A stretch of 29,065 nucleotides of DNA from Chitinophagaceae bacterium UBA3961. Its GTDB lineage: Bacteria > Bacteroidota > Bacteroidia > Chitinophagales > Chitinophagaceae. This document shows positions 23,269 to 29,065 of the stretch, piece after piece (the first letter of the stretch is position 1; each line of letters starts with the position of its first letter). The position numbers and the translations under genes were made by a program. Below the pieces are notes generated by a model. It searched no databases and was not told the origin of the DNA. It saw only the letters and a list, made by a program, of their open reading frames with translations. The stretch lies in NCBI GenBank assembly GCA_002385265.1, contig DGDD01000106.1:1-29065 (forward strand), written 5' to 3'.

Positions 23269-23979
23269 ATGGCAAAGAAACTGTTTCTTTCACTCACTGG
23301 TTTGTCGCTAGCAATGGTATTGATAGTGGCTTGTGAGAAGGACGCAAAAACAGATGAGAAATTACCTGCTCCACCGGTGGTGTCCAATTCTTTTGTTGAA
23401 GAATTCGATACAGTTGGCAATTTATCTGCAAAAGGTTGGGTAATTGTAAACAACAGTGCTCCTTCAGGCCCAATGTCATGGCGCCAGGGCAAATATGAGT
23501 TAGGAGGTAAGTTAGGTAATGATATTGTTGGATTTCCCGCCTATTCAGCTGTATACAATCAAAATGAATTTGCGAGCGTAGATTTGAACTGCGGATCGGA
23601 TGTTGCTACTTTAAGTGCATGGATCATTACAAAAGAAATTATTGTAAAAAATGGAGATGTATTGAGCTTCTATACGCGTTGTAATGGCGATTATGCCGAC
23701 CGTTTGCAAGTTAGAGCCAATTACACCACTACCAGTACGAATGTTGGTTCAGGCCCCAATGAAGTGGGAGATTTCTCTACACTTCTATTGGATATAAACC
23801 CCAACTTAAACTTAGTTGATTATCCGGTTTCTTGGACAAAGTACAGCATTACTGTTTCCGGTGTTACCGGTACCGTAAAAGCACGGTTCGGATTCCGCTA
23901 TTTCGTAACTGAAGGTGGACCTAGTGGAGCCAATAGTGATATGATTGGTATCGACAAACTTGAGTTCGTTAGTAAATAA
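23269..23979 (+). CDS. surface lipoprotein with a choice-of-anchor-J-like domain (copy 2)
   Basis: The 236-residue paralogue of the preceding protein has a lipobox Cys22 (LIVAC) followed by E-K-D-A, a partial export signal. Shared blocks include FVEEFDTV, KGWVIVNNSAPSG, MSWRQG, SAWIITKEI, GDVLSFYTRC, LQVRANY, GDFSTLLLDINPN, YPVSWTKYSITVSG, RFGFRYF and the end IGIDKLEFVSK. It lacks the longer insertions of copy 1. The pair probably arose by tandem duplication and is co-transcribed, ending at the terminator 24002-24029. I cannot tell a ligand. Confidence 0.8.
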   Translation: MAKKLFLSLTGLSLAMVLIVACEKDAKTDEKLPAPPVVSNSFVEEFDTVGNLSAKGWVIVNNSAPSGPMSWRQGKYELGGKLGNDIVGFPAYSAVYNQNEFASVDLNCGSDVATLSAWIITKEIIVKNGDVLSFYTRCNGDYADRLQVRANYTTTSTNVGSGPNEVGDFSTLLLDINPNLNLVDYPVSWTKYSITVSGVTGTVKARFGFRYFVTEGGPSGANSDMIGIDKLEFVSK

Positions 23980-24001
23980 GAAATATTGTTCTTAATTGTG
24001 G

Positions 24002-24029
24002 AAATCGGCCTTTACCGGCCGATTTTTTT
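24002..24029 (+). terminator. terminator after the lipoprotein pair
   Basis: AAATCGGCC (24002-24010) pairs perfectly with GGCCGATTT (24017-24025), followed by T residues. Confidence 0.85.
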
Positions 24030-24041
24030 ATTTTTACATTC

Positions 24042-24764
24042 ATGAAGCGTGTTCTCTCTATACTCGTTGTATGTGCAAGCCTATTATCGGCTTGTTCCGA
24101 TTCTTCAGAAAAAACAAAAACAGAAGATGTTTCACTGATTGCAGATATTCATGCTATTACTGAAGCGAACGATTCGGTTCTCGCCGATATTAAGTCAAAA
24201 CTAAAAGAAGGCGATCTTATACTCCGTTCGGGTACGGATTACTCGAGTGAGCAGATCAAAGACATGTCGAAAGAAGACAAATCTTATTCTCATGGAGGTA
24301 TTGCTCATTTTGAAAACAATCAATGGTTGGTGTATCATATTGAACCGGACTATTTTCTAGTAAAAGACAAAGTGCGAAAGGAGCTGATCGATACTTTCCT
24401 GAATAAAGCCCACAACAATGGCTTTGCGCTTGCCCGTTATGAATTGAAAGAAAAGGAAACGCATGAATTTATCAACTATTTAGAGCAGCAATATCAAAAG
24501 AAAGTAAAATTTGATATGGCATTTAACTTGAAAACAGATTCAGCCATGTACTGCTCTGAAATGATTACAAAAGGGTTGGATCTTGCCACGCAACATAAAT
24601 TAAAAATCGAGATACAGCGGCTTACAGATAAGTCGAAATTCAAGATAATAAAACAATACTTTCGTGTTCCCGAAAAAGCCTTTGCTAACATGGAAATTAT
24701 ACCGATTGACCGCTTGTATTTAAATCCAAAATGCACCATTATTCAACGATACACTTATCAATAA
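24042..24764 (+). CDS. YiiX-like lipoprotein, permuted NlpC/P60 (papain-like) hydrolase
   Basis: The 240-residue lipoprotein (Cys18, LLSAC) carries the circularly permuted NlpC/P60 layout: GDLILRSG (57-64), then the catalytic His in YSHGGIAHF (H84), a YHIEPD segment (98-103) and the catalytic Cys in AMYCSEMITKGL (C171). YiiX-type enzymes are thought to cleave amide or thioester bonds, possibly of peptidoglycan or lipids; the substrate here is unknown. It should be held in the periplasm. It begins 12 bases after the T run of the terminator, and 7 bases separate it from rnhA, with which it may be co-transcribed. Confidence 0.85.
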   Translation: MKRVLSILVVCASLLSACSDSSEKTKTEDVSLIADIHAITEANDSVLADIKSKLKEGDLILRSGTDYSSEQIKDMSKEDKSYSHGGIAHFENNQWLVYHIEPDYFLVKDKVRKELIDTFLNKAHNNGFALARYELKEKETHEFINYLEQQYQKKVKFDMAFNLKTDSAMYCSEMITKGLDLATQHKLKIEIQRLTDKSKFKIIKQYFRVPEKAFANMEIIPIDRLYLNPKCTIIQRYTYQ

Positions 24765-24771
24765 AGCGCCA

Positions 24772-25245
24772 GTGAGTACAGAAGAACTAGTGATGTATAC
24801 CGATGGTTCGTCGAGAGGCAACCCGGGCCCCGGAGGGTATGGAACCATCTTATTTTGGGGAAGTAAACGAAAAGAACTTTCAAAAGGTTTCCGAAGAACC
24901 ACCAATAATCGAATGGAATTAATGGCAGTGATTGCCGGTCTTGAAGCTTTGAATAAAGAAGGTTTGAGAATTGTAGTTTATTCCGACAGCCAGTATGTAG
25001 TAAAAGCCGTTCAGGAAGGTTGGCTGCGCAATTGGATTGCCAACAACTTCAAAGGCGGAAAGAAGAACAAAGATCTATGGTTGAAATACCATGAACTGGC
25101 ACAAAAGCACACTGTTCGTTTTGTTTGGGTGAAAGGTCATGCCGACAATCCTCATAACAATAGATGTGATGAATTGGCTACAGAAGCAGCCGATGGCTCT
25201 CACTTAGAAATAGATGAAGTATTCGAAGAAGAAAATCCTCACTAA
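24772..25245 (+). CDS. rnhA: ribonuclease HI
   Basis: The enzyme cuts RNA in RNA/DNA hybrids. The 157-residue protein has the DEDD core: D11 in YTDGSSRGNPGPGG, E49 in NNRMEL, D72 in YSDSQYV, H123 in WVKGHAD and D133 in CDELA. The basic protrusion WLRNWIANNFKGGKKNKDLW (84-103) is present. The start is a GTG at 24772; the next in-frame ATG at 24793 falls directly before the first catalytic Asp and would remove the first beta strand. An acidic tail (EIDEVFEEENPH) ends the protein. Confidence 0.95.
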   Translation: MSTEELVMYTDGSSRGNPGPGGYGTILFWGSKRKELSKGFRRTTNNRMELMAVIAGLEALNKEGLRIVVYSDSQYVVKAVQEGWLRNWIANNFKGGKKNKDLWLKYHELAQKHTVRFVWVKGHADNPHNNRCDELATEAADGSHLEIDEVFEEENPH

Positions 25246-25274
25246 TCTAAAAAAACAAGAGACTATAAAAACAG

Positions 25275-25304
25275 AAAAGCCATCATATCTGATGGCTTTC
25301 TTTA
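25275..25304. terminator. bidirectional terminator between rnhA and the DUF6580 gene
   Basis: AAAGCCATCA (25276-25285) pairs perfectly with TGATGGCTTT (25290-25299) around loop TATC. T-rich tails exist on both strands. Confidence 0.8.
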
Positions 25305-25324
25305 TAAAGAGTATGAAACAATCA

Positions 25325-25885
25325 TTACGCTTTTGATACTTCCCAGCTCTTGTTATTCATGTAATACCAAGAACCAAAAAAGAGGGCTCCAAAAACAAAA
25401 GTTGATGCAACGCTTGCATAATAAAAAGGTAAGCCCAAGGTATAAGTAGCCATCAAACCCGACATTGTTTTAGGGATAATCGTTCCCTCACTCCCTGCCC
25501 AAACAGTGAAATTTGAAATTAAGAAGAACCAAGTAGGTGCAATAAATGAAAATGCTGTAAAACTTCCCAAGCTTACTTTACGCATAAAGAAGCCTACAAC
25601 AACCACACTGGCAATTTCCAGGTAATTTAACCATTGCCCGCTGTAAAAACCTCTTATCGATGTCAATCCATTCAAATAAAGCGCTTGATAAATGGCATCT
25701 GAAATAATCATTGAAAAGATGGGTAATGCAAAAGCCCATTTTTTATCCTTGATCAAAGCACCACCAAACAAGGCCAAACCAATTTGTGGAGCAAATCCGA
25801 AGGGGCGGCCGGGAATGATTCGGTACAATGCTGCTACCACAATGGCAATAACCAATGAACCGATGATCGACTTCTGTAATTTCAT
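25325..25885 (-). CDS. DUF6580-like integral membrane protein, putative transporter
   Basis: The 186-residue protein is mostly hydrophobic, with about five membrane spans (near 8-22, 30-45, 50-68, 88-100 and 110-128, plus a C-terminal one near 158-176). The segment FGFAPQIGLALFGGALIKDKKWAF and the following LPIFSMIISDAIY fit the DUF6580 family, which is annotated as putative transport protein and resembles ECF-type S components. No cobalamin riboswitch is seen upstream. It lies 65 bases downstream of manA on the same strand but has its own -7 box, so it may be expressed separately. Confidence 0.72.
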   Translation of the reverse strand: MKLQKSIIGSLVIAIVVAALYRIIPGRPFGFAPQIGLALFGGALIKDKKWAFALPIFSMIISDAIYQALYLNGLTSIRGFYSGQWLNYLEIASVVVVGFFMRKVSLGSFTAFSFIAPTWFFLISNFTVWAGSEGTIIPKTMSGLMATYTLGLPFYYASVASTFVFGALFFGSWYYMNNKSWEVSKA

Positions 25886-25907
25886 AAATTAACCGAATTG
25901 TAAAGCT

Positions 25908-25915
25908 CAAAAATA
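25908..25915 (-). promoter_or_regulatory. -7 element of the DUF6580 gene
   Basis: On the minus strand TATTTTTG fits TAnnTTTG exactly, 22 bases before the ATG. There is no clear TTTG at the -33 distance. Confidence 0.45.
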
Positions 25916-25950
25916 GTGTAAATCGGGCTGGTATGAGCAGTGTTGCGGTA

Positions 25951-27171
25951 TTATTTATTCACGGGCTGTGAGTAAGGGACCGTTGCTTTGAAGAGCAGAG
26001 ACGGCTCTTTTGCCCTAATGGTAATGCGCTCATTTGCAGCAGTTAAAAAGCATTGCCCCTTGTTTAAATGATTGCTTCCGGTTAACCCTTCTAGTTCAAC
26101 TAAGCCCTTTATTATGATCCAAATTTCAACTGTATAGGAAATCACATTAGCTTGATCGCCCAACTCTAATGCCAGAGACCTCAGTTCGAAATCTTCGGCA
26201 GGGGTTTCATACACAGTTTCTCCCGATTGTACATCTTTGTGAGTGGACAACACTCTTGGCAGGGTTTCGTCGAAAACAACATGTTTAAGTAGCTCTTCAA
26301 CATCGATGTGTTTATTGGTAAGGCCACCTCGCAATACATTGTCGGAATTGGCCATCAATTCTATGTTCTGGCCTTCTAAATATGCATGCAACATTCCTTG
26401 TCCCTGAAAAATAGCTTCACCTGGATTCAAATGAACAATATTGAAAAGATATATTGAAAACAGTCCGCGATCATACCAATTTGGGGTACAAAAGGTTTTA
26501 TAGGCTCGAGCAGCCCAGAAAGCTTCCTGATCTTTAGTCAATTGCCCCTGCTCATAAAGTGGCAGTATACGATCTATTAATGGCTTAAGGATGCAATTTA
26601 CCTCAGATTGGGGCAGTTGCATGACGTATTCGTACACTGCCTTGAATCCGCCATTTTCCAAATATGGTTGAAGAGAAAACAACTCAACATTATTGGCTAT
26701 TGAATTTTTGATCTTTTGAATAGATTTAAAACCATGAAGTAGCCAAAACTCACTCAAAGCAAACATTAACTCCGGTTTGTGGTTCTTGTCTTTGTAGTTG
26801 CGGTGAGGGGCCTCAATGGGAACGCCGGCGCTCTCTTCCGCTTCAAATCCGAGTTTGGCTGCAGTTTTAGATGGGTGTACTTGAATCGACAACATGTCTT
26901 TCACGTCCAATACTTTCAACAAATAAGGCAAGCTTCCAAACTGTTGGTACACTTTTTCGCCCAAAATCAAGCTGGGAGCTTCCTCAATCCATTTATCGAG
27001 CGTGATAGAAGCGTTATTGCCTTTGACTACAATTGAAGGAGCTTTTGAATGAGCCCCCATCCAATACTCTGCGCAAGGTTTCCCTTCTATATTCTGGAAT
27101 CCAATTAAACTTGGGATAAAGCTTGATCCGCCCCAATTATAATGTTGTACAACGCCCGAAAGTCTGAACAT
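25951..27171 (-). CDS. manA: mannose-6-phosphate isomerase, class I
   Basis: The enzyme interconverts mannose 6-phosphate and fructose 6-phosphate using zinc. The 406-residue protein shows the type I signature: VVQHYNWGG (7-15), LSIQVHPSK (94-102, ligands Q97 and H99), NHKPELMFAL (130-139, E134) and the segment GQGMLHAYLEGQNIELMANSDNVLRGGLTNK, holding the fourth ligand His and the catalytic Arg. A cupin-like C-terminal domain closes the chain. The family is cytoplasmic. It is divergent from the YraN gene by 55 bases. No other sugar genes adjoin. Confidence 0.94.
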   Translation of the reverse strand: MFRLSGVVQHYNWGGSSFIPSLIGFQNIEGKPCAEYWMGAHSKAPSIVVKGNNASITLDKWIEEAPSLILGEKVYQQFGSLPYLLKVLDVKDMLSIQVHPSKTAAKLGFEAEESAGVPIEAPHRNYKDKNHKPELMFALSEFWLLHGFKSIQKIKNSIANNVELFSLQPYLENGGFKAVYEYVMQLPQSEVNCILKPLIDRILPLYEQGQLTKDQEAFWAARAYKTFCTPNWYDRGLFSIYLFNIVHLNPGEAIFQGQGMLHAYLEGQNIELMANSDNVLRGGLTNKHIDVEELLKHVVFDETLPRVLSTHKDVQSGETVYETPAEDFELRSLALELGDQANVISYTVEIWIIIKGLVELEGLTGSNHLNKGQCFLTAANERITIRAKEPSLLFKATVPYSQPVNK

Positions 27172-27226
27172 TTTGAAATTACTTTGAGTGATCTTTCTTA
27201 TTAAACTACAATGTTACAAACTTGTT

Positions 27227-27586
27227 ATGTTTTGTAATCAAGAAACAGGGAAATTAGGTGAAATGCTGGCAACGAAATGGTTGCGGACTGAGGGGTATTC
27301 TATTATTACAACCAACTGGCGTTGGCATCCGTATGAAATTGATATTATTGCAGAACGGCAAGGGAAACTTCACCTGATAGAAGTAAAAACAAGAAAAGGC
27401 GATAAATACGGACTTCCGGAAGAAGCCGTTTCCAAAAAGAAAATCAAATCTCTGATGAAAGCGGCAGCACGGTATAGCGAACTACATCCGGAATACAAGA
27501 GAATTCAAATCGATATTCTCGCCATCAATCTCCAAAACATTCAAGATCCGGTCTTCTTTTTAATAGAAGACATTTACTTTTTTTGA
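27227..27586 (+). CDS. YraN family protein (UPF0102), predicted endonuclease
   Basis: From the ATG at 27227 the protein is 119 residues, the usual length of the family; an upstream in-frame GTG at 27188 would add 13 non-conserved residues. The family pattern is clear: G-KLGE-LA (8-15), NWRW...EIDIIA (30-42) and LIEVKTRK (50-57). The D39 and E52-x-K54 residues fit a restriction-endonuclease-like core. The cellular role of YraN is poorly known; a Holliday-junction resolvase-like fold is proposed. The stop overlaps the convergent Cys-cluster gene by 13 bases. Confidence 0.92.
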   Translation: MFCNQETGKLGEMLATKWLRTEGYSIITTNWRWHPYEIDIIAERQGKLHLIEVKTRKGDKYGLPEEAVSKKKIKSLMKAAARYSELHPEYKRIQIDILAINLQNIQDPVFFLIEDIYFF

Positions 27587-28083
27587 GAAAAAAGGTCTTT
27601 CATTTTCTCGACCAATTTGTAAGTGGCCGGACAATACTCAATGTTCTGTTGGTGAACATGTATGTATTGTTTCATTCTTTTCTTGGTATGATGGGGAAAT
27701 CCGGCACAATCGGCAGGTCTTACTTCATAGATCGAGCAATAATTATTCTCCAGGTTCAAGAATTGGCAAGGCTCTGTTTTGTTCATCCAGTCGCCGGTGC
27801 TGTCTTTACGAAGCCATTTATCACGAAAGGCTTTCGGCGTCATTTTCAAATGCTCGGAAATTCGTTTAACATCCTTGGTAGTATACGTGGGTGACATTGT
27901 TTTGCAACAATTGGCACAGCTTAAACAATCAACTTCTTCCCATACCTCAGCACTCGTTTTTTCAGCAATGGCATCTAGACCACGAGGGGTATTTTTCTCC
28001 AATTTGGTTAAAAAACGTTTGAATACAGATTTGTTGTGACGGACTTTCTGTTTAAACGAGCGAAGATTCACGGTTTTGTTCAT
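27574..28083 (-). CDS. YkgJ-family cysteine cluster protein
   Basis: Starting at the ATG at 28083 the protein has 169 residues; a longer frame to 28209 would add a non-conserved hydrophobic stretch that runs into the 5' end of xerD, so the short start is preferred. Family hallmarks are C-x2-C-x2-CC (C53, C56, C59, C60), then C106, C116 and C126 in CSIYEVRPADCAGFP, and C151. These should bind zinc or an Fe-S cluster. The start region is basic. The function of the family is unknown. The gene lies in divergent orientation to xerD, with 84 bases between. Confidence 0.85.
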   Translation of the reverse strand: MNKTVNLRSFKQKVRHNKSVFKRFLTKLEKNTPRGLDAIAEKTSAEVWEEVDCLSCANCCKTMSPTYTTKDVKRISEHLKMTPKAFRDKWLRKDSTGDWMNKTEPCQFLNLENNYCSIYEVRPADCAGFPHHTKKRMKQYIHVHQQNIEYCPATYKLVEKMKDLFSQKK

Positions 28084-28167
28084 GTGAGGAGGAATTGCGT
28101 TAGTTTTGGACTGCAAATATGCCGAAAAATAGCAAGAAACCCCTACCAATTGAAAAAAAACTGACCT

Positions 28168-29065
28168 ATGTGGGATATTCAAAAGAAAGGCTATAAGGCT
28201 TGGCTTCAATTAGAGAAATCCTTGTCCGATCATTCGGTAGAGGCCTACTTGCGCGATATAGACAAACTCACCCAATTTCTCAGTGCTGAAAAGATTGAAA
28301 AATCTCCCGCTCAAATTAATTTAAAAGACCTGCAGCAGTTTATAAAATGGATCTCTGAGTTGGGTATGACCGATACCTCGCAGGCCCGCATTATTTCGGG
28401 TATTCGTTCTTTTTATAAATTCTGCTTGATAGAGCAGATTTCTCAAGAAGATCCCACTACCCTACTTGAAGCACCAAAACTAAAAAGGAGTTTGCCCGAT
28501 GTGCTAAGTACAGAAGAAATTGAATCCATTCTATCTCAAATCGATAAAAGCAAACCGGAAGGGCATCGCAATAGTGCTATGCTGGAAACTTTGTATAGTT
28601 GCGGATTAAGGGTAAGTGAGCTGGTACAGTTGAAATTATCGCATTTATTCTTGGACGTTGGATTTATTCGGGTAATAGGAAAGGGCGACAAAGAGCGTTT
28701 GGTTCCCATTGGGAAACATGCCATAAAAGAAATTCAGTATTATAAACAATACGTTCGGGCTCATGTAGAGCCTAAGCCAGGATTTGCAGATACTGTTTTT
28801 TTAAACAACAAAGGCGCCGGTTTAAGCAGAGTAATGGTGTTCCTAATCATTAAAGACCTGGTTAAAAAAGCCGGCATTAAGAAAACTGTTTCTCCGCACA
28901 GTTTTCGACATTCATTTGCCACCCATTTGGTTGAGGGTGGTGCTGATTTAAGGGCGGTACAAGAAATGCTTGGGCATGCAAGTATAACCACTACTGAAAT
29001 TTATACGCATTTGGATCGCGAATTTTTAAGACGAACACTGGAGCATTTTCATCCCGCTTTTACCC
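28168..29065 (+). CDS. xerD: site-specific tyrosine recombinase XerD (3' end cut by window edge)
   Basis: The frame from the ATG at 28168 is open to the last base and gives 299 residues, close to the full XerD length of about 300, so only a few residues are missing. The N-terminal SAM-like core-binding domain (about 1-105) is followed by the catalytic domain with R148 (LRVSEL), K172 (GKGDKERLVP), H244 and R247 (HSFRHSFATH), H270 (GHASI) and the nucleophile Y279 (EIYTH). With XerC it resolves chromosome dimers at dif. XerC is the alternative, but overall form favours XerD. No dif site is seen here. Confidence 0.9.
   Translation, partial: MWDIQKKGYKAWLQLEKSLSDHSVEAYLRDIDKLTQFLSAEKIEKSPAQINLKDLQQFIKWISELGMTDTSQARIISGIRSFYKFCLIEQISQEDPTTLLEAPKLKRSLPDVLSTEEIESILSQIDKSKPEGHRNSAMLETLYSCGLRVSELVQLKLSHLFLDVGFIRVIGKGDKERLVPIGKHAIKEIQYYKQYVRAHVEPKPGFADTVFLNNKGAGLSRVMVFLIIKDLVKKAGIKKTVSPHSFRHSFATHLVEGGADLRAVQEMLGHASITTTEIYTHLDREFLRRTLEHFHPAFT

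Noticed and set aside
25886..25950. Possible cobalamin riboswitch upstream of the DUF6580 gene
   Set aside because: DUF6580 genes can sit near B12 genes, but this 65-base gap is too short and shows no conserved B12-box sequence.
28084..28209. N-terminal extension of the YkgJ-like protein
   Set aside because: It would overlap the start of xerD, has no similarity to family members, and the ATG at 28083 gives the normal form.

Overview
The window looks like a core-genome segment of a Bacteroidota bacterium, probably of the Chitinophagaceae type. The evidence is the gene content (DUF3810, DUF6580, YraN, a DnaQ/GIY-YIG fusion, a fused GlcD/GlcF-type dehydrogenase and many signal-peptidase-II lipoproteins), the A+T-rich sequence, the absence of obvious Shine-Dalgarno sites, and repeated promoter cores of the Bacteroidota type (TTTG, 17-20 nt, TAnnTTTG). 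No phage, insertion sequence, CRISPR array or restriction-modification locus is visible. The organism is inferred from sequence character only.

Layout. 1-153: two minus-strand tRNA genes (partial Tyr-like, then Val) with a good promoter. 311-1284: clpS-aat, an N-degron pair. 1271-3928: a minus-strand operon of a DEDDh exonuclease/GIY-YIG nuclease fusion, a lipoprotein and an esterase-like protein. 3929-4744: an 816-base stretch without large genes that holds two ORFs for 35- and 38-residue single-span membrane peptides, a strong promoter and two terminators. 4745-7369: valS. 7437-10558: a secreted metalloprotease/propeller/outer-membrane-barrel protein with a small PRPP-synthetase-like-annotated protein upstream. 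10690-12015: ahcY. 12072-14987: a large FAD/Fe-S dehydrogenase. 15189-16825: a secreted protein and a TAT-exported TIM-barrel isomerase-like protein. 17116-20629: a DUF2130 predicted nuclease, an Sfp-type phosphopantetheinyl transferase, dcd and a DUF3810 membrane metalloprotease, with convergent pairs that abut or overlap. 20685-22310: an acyl-CoA carboxylase carboxyltransferase. 22434-23979: tandem paralogous surface lipoproteins. 24042-25245: a YiiX-like lipoprotein and rnhA. 25325-27171: a DUF6580 membrane protein and manA. 27227-28083: YraN and a YkgJ-like Cys-cluster protein. 28168 to the edge: an almost complete xerD.

Functional links. ClpS and Aat belong to one pathway: Aat tags proteins with Leu/Phe and ClpS recognises the tag. 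Several nucleic-acid enzymes (exonuclease fusion, DUF2130, RNase HI, YraN, XerD) are scattered and not in one cluster, so no dedicated defence system is evident. The least explained parts are the membrane-peptide locus at 4090-4680, the tRNA-Val with a badly paired acceptor stem, the metalloprotease-barrel protein, and the tandem surface lipoproteins whose promoter sits inside an inverted repeat.
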